From Endozoicomonas euniceicola (GTDB taxonomy: Bacteria > Pseudomonadota > Gammaproteobacteria > Pseudomonadales > Endozoicomonadaceae): 64,000 nt of DNA. The notes below the pieces were generated by a model, which did no database searches, was not told the DNA's origin, and saw nothing but the letters and a program-made list of their open reading frames with translations. Below are positions 27,290 through 36,735 of this stretch, one piece after another. The stretch is from contig NZ_CP103300.1 in assembly GCF_025562755.1 (NCBI RefSeq), positions 3,163,001 through 3,227,000 on the forward strand, in the 5' to 3' direction. Position numbers and translations under genes: made by a program. The stretch's first letter is position 1. Each line of letters begins with the position of its first letter.

Positions 27290-29371
27290 ATGTATTCCGA
27301 TATTGTAAAGGGCAAAAAGCCAACACCTCCAACACCTCCAACGCCTCCAGCACAACAAGGCACTCTTCCTGCCCAGACCTCTCCCCGGGCCCAGGGGGCT
27401 GCGGCGGTCACTCCGCGGGGGCGGCAGTGTGATACCCGCTCACCGAGTGAGCAACGTGTTGCGGGAGCGGCTGCAGGCACTTACCCAGAGCTTCCCCGTT
27501 CATCCTCATCTCCACGCACTTGCACAAAGCATAAATCTTATAACCCGAGTCATGGTCAAAGAGGTGCTGCCAGAAAACAGCAAGCACCACCCATAACCGG
27601 AGAAGATATTTCAGTGCCATTGCAGACACGGCTTCAACCTATAGGGACAGTGAAGCGGCGATTCAGCAGTACCCAGAAAGACCTGTTTGCTCCTGCCAGA
27701 GTGGAGTGTGAACAATTACAGACAAAACTCCTGCAGGCAGACAAACGTCAGGCATCAAATGCTCTTAAGCAGCTTCACAGGTATGCAGTGATTGCCGGTA
27801 AAGGAATGGACTATCAGTCGTCTCTTCAGTTACTGGAATATCTCCTTACGGACTATTTGCCTGGTTGCAGTGATAAACACCTTGCCAAATCAGCCAGGGA
27901 AACGGTTGGCGTAATACTGGACAGGCTCGTCGGCCCCCTGTTTACCAAACCTGATTTCAGAAAAGATGAGAGCTGTGAGTTAGCCAGAGAGCAATTACTG
28001 GAACTTTGCCAGAAACGAAACTTTGAACCCTTAGAGCGGATGAAAGACGCAGAGAAAGAATTATTAATGTATCACCTGATAAAAAAGATCGTTAATTCAA
28101 AGCGATATGATCAATTATCAGGATTTTGTGAGACCTTTAACTATGAGAAGACCTATAAGGGGCTTGTCGATCGTACACGCAACGAAAAGGAATTTCCCAA
28201 GGCTCCGTGGTGTGCTCGTTTATACTGGCTTGTTGCTGCGTATTACACTCACAAACTGTCGCTTCATGAATTAAAAGTAGAGTTTGACCTTATTGAGGAC
28301 GAGATCAAATCTGTTGCGGGCCAACACATAGAGGTTGATAAAGCCTATCTGACTGCCCGATGTGAGCTGAGCAATTTGTTGTATGAGTCCCCTCATAATG
28401 AAAATGCAATGGACAAGGTCAGTCAGCTCATAGCAGAGCTTCAGTCCTGCCCATCGAAGCTCATTCCGTCCTCCCAGTACAAAGAGCTTCTGATAGCCTT
28501 TGTCTGCAGAAGCAAGGTTAAAATACTTATCGACAGGGGGCAGTTAAATGAAGCGGGTGATTTATTAAAAAAAGTGTCTGAAGCAGAAACAAAATATCAG
28601 GTTCATTCTATTAAAACGGAAGTATTGAGGACACGCCTCAAGCGATTAACTATTGGCGATCAGCCAAAAGGTTCGAAAGACATTGAAATGATTCAACAGG
28701 AAATAGCCAGACTAAAACAGTTTGGTGACAAATACCATGGTTCAATACTTGAAATAGTTGACTGTTATATACTCCTTGGTAATAAGGAAGCCGCTCTGGA
28801 AGAATTAAAGCGCTATGCCGGTCGTGAGAAGCAAGAGGTGCTTATGCGCAGAGCTGTTTTGTTGTCGGATCTTAAACGATATTCTGAAGCGGTTGAGACT
28901 CTCAGACAGTTACCTGACTCCGGGTACAGTCAAAGCTGGAAAGCCTTAACAACCCATGCCGTTACTCTGACAAACTGGGCAAACGATGGTTACGAAAAAA
29001 ACACACAGACTGGAGAGACTCGAAAAGTCATGTTGACTGAAGATGACCGGAGAAAATACTTACTTGAGTCGCTCAGGCTTTTCCGTTCAGCCATCGAATG
29101 TGCGCCTGCCGATTATTCCGGAGCCTGGGGAGGGGTTGGGCATTTTTGTGATATCCAGGCGTCAGCAAAGCTACTCAATTTCCAAAAATACAAGCATTGG
29201 TTGCCTGAGCAGATTCGACACGCATCCAACTGGGGGGGTGCTGCCGGAAAAGCGTTCAGTATTGAGAAGGGGCAAACTCCGGCAGAAACTGCCAGAATTC
29301 AGTCTGGCCTTAAACAAACTCCTCCCAATGAGTCATACAGCGCAGCAGTTAAGGGGCGCAGCATTCAATAA
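27290..29371 (+). CDS. Large helical-repeat protein, tandem paralog 1 (C-terminus altered by MITE)
   Basis: About 693 aa, family not recognised. The N-terminus is low-complexity and Pro-rich (PTPPTPPTPP, then Ser/Arg-rich to residue 110). From 115 on it is almost all alpha-helix with TPR-like pairs (AALEELKRYAGREKQEVLMRR, YSEAVETLRQL). It shares most of its length with the next gene. MITE M3 inserted in the last codons, replacing the ending VKR with VKGRSIQ. AAGGA lies 6 bases before ATG 27290 (ATG 27287 also possible). A host-targeted role is conceivable but unproven. Confidence 0.7.
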   Translation: MYSDIVKGKKPTPPTPPTPPAQQGTLPAQTSPRAQGAAAVTPRGRQCDTRSPSEQRVAGAAAGTYPELPRSSSSPRTCTKHKSYNPSHGQRGAARKQQAPPITGEDISVPLQTRLQPIGTVKRRFSSTQKDLFAPARVECEQLQTKLLQADKRQASNALKQLHRYAVIAGKGMDYQSSLQLLEYLLTDYLPGCSDKHLAKSARETVGVILDRLVGPLFTKPDFRKDESCELAREQLLELCQKRNFEPLERMKDAEKELLMYHLIKKIVNSKRYDQLSGFCETFNYEKTYKGLVDRTRNEKEFPKAPWCARLYWLVAAYYTHKLSLHELKVEFDLIEDEIKSVAGQHIEVDKAYLTARCELSNLLYESPHNENAMDKVSQLIAELQSCPSKLIPSSQYKELLIAFVCRSKVKILIDRGQLNEAGDLLKKVSEAETKYQVHSIKTEVLRTRLKRLTIGDQPKGSKDIEMIQQEIARLKQFGDKYHGSILEIVDCYILLGNKEAALEELKRYAGREKQEVLMRRAVLLSDLKRYSEAVETLRQLPDSGYSQSWKALTTHAVTLTNWANDGYEKNTQTGETRKVMLTEDDRRKYLLESLRLFRSAIECAPADYSGAWGGVGHFCDIQASAKLLNFQKYKHWLPEQIRHASNWGGAAGKAFSIEKGQTPAETARIQSGLKQTPPNESYSAAVKGRSIQ

Positions 29372-29460
29372 CTTACCGGGCTTTTGGCTTTTGGCTATTA
29401 GCTGCTCATACAGCCAACCGCCAAAAGCCAACAGCGGTATATTATGTTCTGCTGCTTACC
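29353..29460. mobile_element. MITE-like element M3 (108 bp), TAA target duplication
   Basis: Left end GGGGCGCAGCATTCAATAAC, right end GTTCTGCTGCTTACC, TAA at 29350-29352 and 29461-29463. The paralogous gene downstream keeps the empty site (GCAGCAGTTAAACGGTGA at 31633-31650), so insertion with a 3-bp TAA duplication can be read directly from the sequence. Confidence 0.85.
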
Positions 29461-29639
29461 TAAGCGGTGATTTAGTTAAACGCTGGCAAAATCCCTTTAT
29501 TGTGAGTCTTCAGCCAGATGTAAATGAAGCCTGTTTTTCTTCGGTGACTATTTTCAGCGACAGGAACTAAGAGTAGAAAAGGAAGTCAAAGCAAGAGTTA
29601 TAAAACGATCGAACCATTTCATGACGACAAGGATGTATG

Positions 29640-31649
29640 ATGTATCCAAATATTCAGGGCCAAAAGCTAACAACACCTTCACAACAAGACACTCTTCCTG
29701 CCCAGGCCGCTACTCCGCCTCCGAGACCTGCTGCTGTCACTCGCCAGGGACGACGTTGTGGTATCAATCCACCGACTCAGCAAGGTGTTGCGGGAAATGC
29801 TGAAGACACTCGCTCCGCTGAACTTTCATCTTCACGCACTTGCACGAGGTATCAACGAGGGAGGGGTCAAAGAAGAGGTGCTGTCAGAAAACATCAAGCG
29901 GCATCCAGAACTGAAAAAGATATCTCAGCGCCATTGCAGGCACTGCTTAAACCTGTGGGGACGGTGGAGAAGCGATTCAGCAGTACCCAGAAAGACCAGT
30001 TTGCTCTTGCCAGAGTGGAGTGTGAAAAATTACAGACAAAACTCCTGCAGGCAGACAAAGGTCAGGCATTAAATGCTCTTCGGCAGCTTCAAAGGTATGC
30101 ATTGGTTGCAGGTAAAGGAATGGACTATAAGTCGTCTGTTCAGTTACTGAAATATCTCCTTACGGACTATTTGCCTGGTTGCAGTGATAAACACCTTGCC
30201 GCATCAGCCCGGAACACGGTTGGTATAATACTGGACAGGCTCGTCAGGCCCCTGTTTATCGTATCTGATTTCACAAAAGAAGAGGGCTGTGAGTTAGCCA
30301 GAAAGCAATTACTGGAATTGTGCCAGGAACGAAACTTTGAACCCTTAGCGCTGATGCAAGCCGATAAGAAAGAATTATTAATGTATTACCTGATAGAACA
30401 GCTCGTTAATTCAGGGAAACATGATCAATTATCAGGACTTTGTGGGCTCTTTGACTATGAGAAACTTGCCGAGCGTTCACGCACCGAAAAGCATGTTCCC
30501 AAGGCACCGTGGTGTGCTCGTTTATACTGGCTTCTTGCTACGTATTACACTCGAAAACTGCCAGCTGGTGAATTATTAGCAAAGTTAGATCGTATTGATG
30601 AAGAAATCAAACCTGTTGTAGATCAATGCGAAATGATTAAAAAAGCCTATCTGATTGTTCGATGCAAGCTGATTAATTTAAATGAGTTGCTTGATGATGA
30701 AGATGCATTGAAGAAGATCAATCAGGTCTTAGGTGAACTTAAGGACTGCCCACATAAAGTTATTGAACCCTCCAAGTTCAAAGACCTTATGATGACTTCA
30801 ATCTTGAAAAGTAAGATTAAAAAACTTATCGGTATAGGGCAATTACAGGAAGCTGATGATTTATTGAACAAAGTGTCTGAAACAGAAAAAAAATATCAGG
30901 TTAAGTCTATTAAAACTGAAGTGTTGAAAACACAGCTCAAGCGAGTGGCTATAGGCGATCATTTAACAGACCCGAAAGATCGTGAAATAATTCAACAGGA
31001 AATAGCAAGGCTAAGGCAGTTTGAAGACAAATACGAGGGTGCAAAGGTTGAAATAGCCAACTGTTATAGCTTTCTTGATGATAAGGAAGCCGCCCATAAA
31101 GAGTTAAAGGATTTTACTGGCTTTAGTTCGGATAAGGCGCTTTTTCGCAGAGCTGTTTTGCTATCGGAACTTAAACAACACTCTGAATCGGTTGCGGTTC
31201 TCAATTCGGTACCTCATTCCGAATACCCTCAAAGCTGGATAGCCTTAACGACCCATGCCGTTACTCTGAAAAATTGGGCAAACGATGGTTACGAAATAAA
31301 CGCAAAGGATGACAAAGTCAGGTTGACTGAAGATGACCGGAAAAAATATTTCCTTGAGTCTCTCAGACTTTTCCGTTCAGCCATCGAATGTGCGCCTGCC
31401 GATTATTCCGGAGCCTGGGGAGGGGTTGGGCATCTGTGTGATATCCAGGCGTCAGCAAAGCTACTCAATTTCCAAAAATACAAGCGTTGGTTGCCTGAGC
31501 AGATTCGACACGCAACCAGCTGGAGGGATGCTGCCAGTAAAGCGTTCAGTGTTGAGAAAGGCCAGATTTCGGCAGAAACTGCCAGAATTCAGTCTGGCCT
31601 TAAGAAAACTCTTCCCAAAGAGTCATACAGCGCAGCAGTTAAACGGTGA
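29640..31649 (+). CDS. Large helical-repeat protein, tandem paralog 2
   Basis: About 669 aa. Same layout as the upstream paralog: Pro/Ser/Arg-rich disordered N-terminus (without the PTPP repeats), then conserved helical repeats with FSSTQKD, LLTDYLPGCSDKHLA, APWCARLYWL and ECAPADYSGAWGGVGHLCDI. Highest identity is in the last 120 residues; the middle (310-520) is more divergent. The leader is also duplicated (GCGACAGGAACTAAGAGTAG at both), so leader, gene and trailer were copied as a unit of about 2.35 kb. Function unknown. Confidence 0.7.
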   Translation: MYPNIQGQKLTTPSQQDTLPAQAATPPPRPAAVTRQGRRCGINPPTQQGVAGNAEDTRSAELSSSRTCTRYQRGRGQRRGAVRKHQAASRTEKDISAPLQALLKPVGTVEKRFSSTQKDQFALARVECEKLQTKLLQADKGQALNALRQLQRYALVAGKGMDYKSSVQLLKYLLTDYLPGCSDKHLAASARNTVGIILDRLVRPLFIVSDFTKEEGCELARKQLLELCQERNFEPLALMQADKKELLMYYLIEQLVNSGKHDQLSGLCGLFDYEKLAERSRTEKHVPKAPWCARLYWLLATYYTRKLPAGELLAKLDRIDEEIKPVVDQCEMIKKAYLIVRCKLINLNELLDDEDALKKINQVLGELKDCPHKVIEPSKFKDLMMTSILKSKIKKLIGIGQLQEADDLLNKVSETEKKYQVKSIKTEVLKTQLKRVAIGDHLTDPKDREIIQQEIARLRQFEDKYEGAKVEIANCYSFLDDKEAAHKELKDFTGFSSDKALFRRAVLLSELKQHSESVAVLNSVPHSEYPQSWIALTTHAVTLKNWANDGYEINAKDDKVRLTEDDRKKYFLESLRLFRSAIECAPADYSGAWGGVGHLCDIQASAKLLNFQKYKRWLPEQIRHATSWRDAASKAFSVEKGQISAETARIQSGLKKTLPKESYSAAVKR

Positions 31650-31723
31650 TTTAGTTAAACGCTGGCAAAATCCCTTTTTTATGAGTCTTCAGCCAGATGC
31701 AAATGAAGCCTGTTTTTGTCATG

Positions 31724-31755
31724 GCACGATCCTTTGAACGGGTCCCGGATCGTGC
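31724..31755. terminator. Hairpin between the paralog pair and hmuV
   Basis: GCACGATCC (31724-31732) and GGATCGTGC (31747-31755) form a perfect 9-bp stem between convergent genes, followed by TTTG on the plus strand. Probably a bidirectional terminator; the T tracts are weak. Confidence 0.5.
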
Positions 31756-31763
31756 TTTGCCTG

Positions 31764-32537
31764 TCAGTGGGTAATGACCAGAGGGCAGTGATGTTCCGGG
31801 TGATCCGACACAGAGACATGAATGTTGAATACAGAGTGGACTATTTCCGGTGTCAAAACGTTCCACGGGTTCCCCTGTGCAGCCACCTGACCCTTTTGCA
31901 GAATCACCAGCTGATCAGAGTAACGGGCAGCCAGATTAAGGTCATGCAGAATAACCAGCACGCCCATGCCCTGCTCATCGGCCTGCTGTCTGGCGATTTG
32001 CAGAGTCAGTTGCTGGTGGGCCGGATCAAGGGCTGATGTGGGTTCATCCAGCAGCAGAAAGCGATCACCTCTGTCACTCTTGTCCCAGATTTGTGCCAGA
32101 ACCCTGGCCATGTGTACCCGCTGGCGTTCTCCGCCCGACAGGGTCGTGTACTGTCGCTGGCTCAAATGACAGGCATCGACCTTGTCCAGAGCCTGTTCGA
32201 TAATCGACAGGTTCTCCTGACGGTTGCTGGAGCAGGGCGTTCGCCCCAGCATAACCACTTCCTGAACGGTAAAAGGAAAACTCAGGGAAGACGACTGTGG
32301 TAGTACGCCCAGCATCAGGGCTTTTTGTCTGAGGTCCCACTGCTCCCGGTGGTTAAGCAATACCTTTCCGGACGATAGCCGACGTTCCCCGCAGGCGACT
32401 TTCATCAGGGTGCTTTTACCCGCGCCATTCGGTCCCAGTACCGTCACCACCTGACCCGGCTCAACCCTGAGGCTGACATCATTCAATAATGTTTTACTGC
32501 CCACGTTCACCGTGGCATTTTGAATGTCCAGAGACAT
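31764..32537 (-). CDS. hmuV: Haem ABC transporter ATP-binding protein
   Basis: 257 aa. Walker A GPNGAGKST, signature LSGGERQRVHMARVL, Walker B RFLLLDEPTSALD and H-loop LVILHDLNLAARYSD are all present, and the sequence is of the haem/B12/siderophore importer type. ATG 32537 overlaps the hmuU stop (TGATG), so the two are co-translated. It energises haem import across the inner membrane. Confidence 0.93.
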   Translation of the reverse strand: MSLDIQNATVNVGSKTLLNDVSLRVEPGQVVTVLGPNGAGKSTLMKVACGERRLSSGKVLLNHREQWDLRQKALMLGVLPQSSSLSFPFTVQEVVMLGRTPCSSNRQENLSIIEQALDKVDACHLSQRQYTTLSGGERQRVHMARVLAQIWDKSDRGDRFLLLDEPTSALDPAHQQLTLQIARQQADEQGMGVLVILHDLNLAARYSDQLVILQKGQVAAQGNPWNVLTPEIVHSVFNIHVSVSDHPEHHCPLVITH

Positions 32538-33583
32538 CAGGCAATCCTCTTGCGTTGCTGCCATAGCAGGGAAATAAAGAACGGTGCGCCCATCAACGCC
32601 GTAACAATGCCAATGGGCAGTTCCGCCGGGCTGACGATAACACGGGCAATCATATCGGCCAGCAGCAGCAGGGTTCCGCCGAGCATGGCGGACGCCGGGA
32701 GCAGAACCTTGTGATCCGGGCCGACCATCATCCGGATCAGGTGTGGCACCACGAGACCGACAAAGCCAATGATTCCGGCCACGGACACCGACACACCCAC
32801 CACCAGGGCGGTTAACACAATCAGGGTCAGTTTGGCGCTCTGAACATTGATGCCCAGATGGCGAGCCTCTGACTCTCCCAGCAGCATGGCATTAAGGATT
32901 GAACCGTAGCGGCACAGCAGCAACACAACAGGCGCTAACAATGACAGGCAGATCAGTACAGAGTTCCAGGTGGCTCCGGCAATGCTGCCCATCTGCCAGA
33001 AGGTGAGATTTCTAAGAGTGGAGTCGTCAGAAATATACGTCAGTACCCCAAGACCTGCGCCTGCCAGGGCGGTAATGGCAACACCTGCCAGCAGCATGGT
33101 AGCCACTGACGTGCCGTTGCTCGTTGTGCCCATCTTATAGACGACGAATGTTGTTAAGCAGCTGCCAGTGAATGCCAGCAGCGACACGCTGTAGTTTTGG
33201 ATTAAGACAGGAAAGTCACTCAGCAATACGCCACCGAGAACGATCGCGATGGCTGCCCCGAGAGCTGCACCACTGGCAACACCGATAATACTGGGGTCAG
33301 CCAGCGGGTTTCGGAACAACCCCTGCATGGCGGCACCACCAATAGCCAGTGAGCTTCCAACCAGTACACCCAGCAGGGTTCTCGGCAGACGAATGGATTC
33401 GACAATTAAACGTGTATGTTCAGGGATATCGCTGTGGATTAATCCCAGGCGTTCCAGCAGCAGGCTGATGATGTCTCCGGAAGGAATGGAAATCGGTCCG
33501 GTTCCAACAGAGAAAATCATGGTTAATGGCAGAAGAATGCCCAGGCCGACCAGCAGTGTGGTCGACTTACGACTTCGGTTCAT
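32537..33583 (-). CDS. hmuU: Haem ABC transporter permease (FecCD family)
   Basis: 348 aa with about ten hydrophobic spans and FecCD-family landmarks (RLPRTLLGVLVGSSLAIGGA, NPLADPSIIGVASGAALGA, LGINVQSAKL, GIIGFVGLVVPHLIRMMVG). Inner-membrane channel of the HmuTUV haem importer. In operon order hmuT-hmuU-hmuV with a one-base overlap to hmuV and a 39-bp gap to hmuT. Confidence 0.93.
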   Translation of the reverse strand: MNRSRKSTTLLVGLGILLPLTMIFSVGTGPISIPSGDIISLLLERLGLIHSDIPEHTRLIVESIRLPRTLLGVLVGSSLAIGGAAMQGLFRNPLADPSIIGVASGAALGAAIAIVLGGVLLSDFPVLIQNYSVSLLAFTGSCLTTFVVYKMGTTSNGTSVATMLLAGVAITALAGAGLGVLTYISDDSTLRNLTFWQMGSIAGATWNSVLICLSLLAPVVLLLCRYGSILNAMLLGESEARHLGINVQSAKLTLIVLTALVVGVSVSVAGIIGFVGLVVPHLIRMMVGPDHKVLLPASAMLGGTLLLLADMIARVIVSPAELPIGIVTALMGAPFFISLLWQQRKRIA

Positions 33584-33622
33584 TATTGAGTTCCAGGGAG
33601 ACTGTTCTGATTATGTCCGGTT

Positions 33623-34480
33623 TCAGGATTTAGCGGGAAAAAAGGCTTTTGCCAGTTCTACGGCCAGCTCACCGGTTCGGGGACCAAGCCCTCCCAGGAG
33701 CATGTTCGGCTCAATGGCAATCATGCGCCCGCTTTTACCAGCCGGAGTCTGTTGTAAAACAGGCTGCATGTCGATCAGTTGTCGGGGGGTTGTACCTTTG
33801 CCCTGATCTGAATAAAGCACAACATCCGGTGCCAGCTGCAGCAGCGCTTCATTGGACAGAGGCTTATAGCTGGCAAACTGACTGGCTGTCGGGTTAATGC
33901 CACCTGCCAGTTCGATCAGGGAGTTAGCGGCTGTATTGTTACCCGCTACGTAAGGGGTGCGCCCACCCATGGCCAGCATAAACAATACGGTTGGCTTTTT
34001 CTGGTCTCCAGCAATGTTTCTGGCTTCCGCAAACGAGTCTGAGACAGACTGCCAGAGTTGTTTACCTTCCTGCTCTTTATCCAGGATTTTTGCCAGGGAC
34101 AGAATACGGTGCTGAATACTTTCGGCATCGCTCTTCAGAGGCAGGGTGGCGATATTCACACCGGCACTTTTTAACTGCTCCATGGTCGTGGGTGGCCCCA
34201 TATCCTCAGTGCCAATCAGGATCGAAGGTTGCATGGCAAGAATGCCCTCGGCCGACAGCTGTTTGAGATACCCAAGCCGTGGCAGGCTGTTGACGTCTTC
34301 CGGGTAAGCACTGATGGAATCAACAGCAACAATCTGGTCACCTGCCCCAAGGGCGTAAATGATTTCGGTAACGCCGCTGCCGGCTGAGATAATCCGTGGC
34401 GTGGAAATCTCTTTTGCCTGAGCCGCCATGGCAAACAGGGTGGCGATGATAATCGTTGATAATCGTTTAAAAGCTTTCAC
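33623..34480 (-). CDS. hmuT: Periplasmic haem-binding protein
   Basis: 285 aa with a signal peptide (LSTIIIATLFAMAAQA, cleavage before KEIS) and a BtuF-like fold (SAGSGVTEIIYALGAGDQIV, GTEDMGPPTTMEQLKSAGV). It passes haem from the outer-membrane receptor to HmuUV. The start is GTG at 34480, two bases after the exbD stop, so it depends on coupled translation. Confidence 0.9.
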   Translation of the reverse strand: MKAFKRLSTIIIATLFAMAAQAKEISTPRIISAGSGVTEIIYALGAGDQIVAVDSISAYPEDVNSLPRLGYLKQLSAEGILAMQPSILIGTEDMGPPTTMEQLKSAGVNIATLPLKSDAESIQHRILSLAKILDKEQEGKQLWQSVSDSFAEARNIAGDQKKPTVLFMLAMGGRTPYVAGNNTAANSLIELAGGINPTASQFASYKPLSNEALLQLAPDVVLYSDQGKGTTPRQLIDMQPVLQQTPAGKSGRMIAIEPNMLLGGLGPRTGELAVELAKAFFPAKS

Positions 34481-34482
34481 AA

Positions 34483-34905
34483 TCAGGCGTCCTCCATTAA
34501 TACCTGGGCTGCGGTGATATCGTTTTCACTGAGAAACATCATCAGTTTGACCAGGTTCCCCAGTGGTGCCTCTTCGTCACCCGCTACCAGAACCGTAGTG
34601 TCCGGTTCGGCTTTTACTTCACTCAACAGAGCGGCGGTAAAGGCTTCAAAGCTGTCATAGCGTTCTTCAGAAACGGCCCAGGGTTTACCTTCTGAAAGAA
34701 TGCTGACGGTTAAGGTTTTCGGTTCATGGGTCACTTCGGCCTGTTCCCGGCTGGCTTCCGGCAGATTCACTGGCAGGCTCAGTGTCTGAGCGTTCGCCGT
34801 AAACAGCAGAAAGACCATCACGATAAAGACCACATCCAGCAACGGGGTCAGGTCAGCCGCCGGGAAAGAGGCATTGGTTTCTTCACCGTTGTTAATGCGA
34901 ATCAT
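34483..34905 (-). CDS. exbD: TonB-system biopolymer transport protein ExbD
   Basis: 140 aa with one N-terminal membrane span carrying the essential Asp (AADLTPLLDVVFIVMVFLLF) and a periplasmic domain. ATG 34905 overlaps the exbB stop as ATGA. ExbB/ExbD use proton motive force to drive TonB; this set is dedicated to the haem operon by position. Confidence 0.92.
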   Translation of the reverse strand: MIRINNGEETNASFPAADLTPLLDVVFIVMVFLLFTANAQTLSLPVNLPEASREQAEVTHEPKTLTVSILSEGKPWAVSEERYDSFEAFTAALLSEVKAEPDTTVLVAGDEEAPLGNLVKLMMFLSENDITAAQVLMEDA

Positions 34906-35588
34906 GCTGCGACTGCCTTGAGGCAAGCGGTACCTTCGGCTTCATCGGCCAGACCGTGCTCATCCATCTTCAGGCCTTCCAGCAGCAGGTTGGCGTGGTT
35001 CATGGCAAACTCCAGGCGCGACATGTAGTGGTTCGCCCAAACGCCCAGACCGTGCGCGGCTGCCAGAGAAGGAATGGCAACCATCAGGCCAAAGGCGGTG
35101 GTGAACATGGCAACCCACAGACCATCAGCAAGAATATCCGGTGTCACTGGCCCCTGGACGGCTGCGATATTACGGAACATGTCAATCAGGCCCATCACTG
35201 TACCCAGCAGACCCAGCATGGGTGCCAGAATACCAATCAGCATCAGGGGCTTGAGCCAGGAGTGCAGGGTGCGTTTCTGCTTGAGCAGCCACAGGCCGGC
35301 CACCTCTTCGCGCATGGTTTTGCTGGCACTGCTGTGGCTCAGTAAAACAGCAATACCCTGTCGTATGCCTTTGCCTGTGCGGAGGCTTTTGCACACGCTG
35401 TCTTTCGTGTTACGGCAGCTGGCGCAGCCTCGTACTTCATCAAACAGGGTGTGCATACCCTTGCGGCCCAGAGACGGCAGCGTAGCGTAGGTAATAAGCC
35501 GTTCAAGAATCAGGGCAAAGCTTAGACAGGACGCAACAGCCAGCGGCCACCCCATCATTCCCATTGAAGCAATCTGTTCCGCGATCAT
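34902..35588 (-). CDS. exbB: TonB-system biopolymer transport protein ExbB
   Basis: 228 aa, MotA/TolQ/ExbB family, three membrane spans (about 12-30, 115-140 and 155-180) and the signature GLLGTVMGLIDMFRNIA, then DGLWVAMFTTAFGLMVAIPS. A cytoplasmic loop has an unusual CASCRNTKDSVC cluster of three cysteines. Between tonB (14-bp gap) and exbD. Confidence 0.92.
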   Translation of the reverse strand: MIAEQIASMGMMGWPLAVASCLSFALILERLITYATLPSLGRKGMHTLFDEVRGCASCRNTKDSVCKSLRTGKGIRQGIAVLLSHSSASKTMREEVAGLWLLKQKRTLHSWLKPLMLIGILAPMLGLLGTVMGLIDMFRNIAAVQGPVTPDILADGLWVAMFTTAFGLMVAIPSLAAAHGLGVWANHYMSRLEFAMNHANLLLEGLKMDEHGLADEAEGTACLKAVAA

Positions 35589-35602
35589 GCGTGTCTACCT
35601 GT

Positions 35603-36307
35603 TTAATTCAGCTGGAAAGCCACGGGTACATGCACCAGTGACTGAACAAAATGGTTGTTACGTTTCTGGGGTTTGAACTCCCAGTTCTCTACGGCGGCAA
35701 CAGCCGACCTGTCGAGGGCATCGAAGCCGGAAGACTCTATGACCGATATGGTTAATGCCGAGCCATTTTCGTCAACGGTAACTTCCAGCATGACAATACC
35801 CTGCTGGTTACGACGCTGTGCCGAGCGAGGGTAGCGGGGCCGGGTCCAGTTGACGATTTCCGGTTCACTGACGAAGACCGGTTCATCGCTCAGGCCTTCG
35901 ACCATGGTTTCTTCAAGGGCGCTTGCTACCACCTGTTCCATCACCGGTTCGGGAGCCTCTTCCTCGACGATTTCTTCTTCGGGTTCTGGCTCTTCCTGAA
36001 TACTCTCTTGAACACTCTTTTGAACAATAGGATCAGGAATGATCACCGCATCTTTTTTCGGTTCGGGGGGTTCAGGCTTCGGTTCGGGAGGCGGCTCTGC
36101 TTTTTTGGGTTTCGGCTTGGGTTTAGGCTCTGGCTGAGGCTCTGGCTCAGGCAGCGTCACCGTTGAAAATGTCATGCTGATCGGCGCTTTGACACTGCCC
36201 ATGCTGATGGTGTGCTGCTCCTCTTCCACCTTATAGATGAGCTGATACGCCACTGCGGCATGAGCGGCAATGGAAGCAAGCAATGTGAAAATCAGTTTCC
36301 TAGGCAT
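35603..36307 (-). CDS. tonB: TonB energy transducer
   Basis: 234 aa. N-terminal membrane anchor with the SxxxH-type residues (LASIAAHAAVAYQL), long Pro/Glu/Lys repeats spanning the periplasm (PEPEPQPEPKPKPKPKK), then the C-terminal receptor-binding domain (RPRYPRSAQRRNQQGIVML, SSGFDALDRSAVAAVENWEF). ATG 36307 matches the usual short cytoplasmic start. First gene of tonB-exbB-exbD-hmuTUV, so the operon promoter should lie at 36308-36640. Confidence 0.92.
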   Translation of the reverse strand: MPRKLIFTLLASIAAHAAVAYQLIYKVEEEQHTISMGSVKAPISMTFSTVTLPEPEPQPEPKPKPKPKKAEPPPEPKPEPPEPKKDAVIIPDPIVQKSVQESIQEEPEPEEEIVEEEAPEPVMEQVVASALEETMVEGLSDEPVFVSEPEIVNWTRPRYPRSAQRRNQQGIVMLEVTVDENGSALTISVIESSGFDALDRSAVAAVENWEFKPQKRNNHFVQSLVHVPVAFQLN

Positions 36308-36383
36308 ATTGTTGTCATAGCGACGAGAGTTTCCAGAAATCGGGCACAAGAGTACTTGATGTTTGAGAGTTCTTCAATTATCT

Positions 36384-36404
36384 AAATAGGAATGATTTGC
36401 GTTT
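36384..36404 (-). promoter_or_regulatory. Fur-box-like site upstream of tonB
   Basis: AAATAGGAATGATTTGCGTTT matches 17 of 21 positions of the site at 36585-36605 and partly fits the Fur consensus. It lies 77 bp above the tonB start. Iron repression of the haem uptake operon by Fur would be expected from related systems. Confidence 0.4.
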
Positions 36405-36585
36405 GATATTGCACTTACGTAATATCCGCAGTGAAATAATCTCTATGGAAACAGTCTTTGCAGAAACAGTCTCCACGCTTTCGGGCTTCTTTATGGGAAG
36501 TCCGTTTTTTTATGGGGGAGTAGAAAAAATAATCTGTTACCGCATTTCGTGTTGCGTCAAGCCGAAAAGGGATAAGTACAAATCA

Positions 36586-36604
36586 AATGGTAATGATTTG
36601 TATT
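36586..36604 (+). promoter_or_regulatory. Fur-box-like site upstream of hutW
   Basis: AATGGTAATGATTTGTATT agrees with about 14 of 19 positions of a common gammaproteobacterial Fur box. It overlaps a perfect inverted repeat ACAAATCA (36578-36585) and TGATTTGT (36594-36601). Located 130 bp upstream of the hutW start. Confidence 0.5.
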
Positions 36605-36735
36605 TAAAAGTGTATTTTCATACCATCGTACCCATTTGATCGTAGTGAGCTGGCCTTACCATCATTTCTAAATAACCAGAAGGCGCACCTGCGCTTTCTG
36701 GCGTTTCTGAAGATTTATACGGACTTGTATATAAC

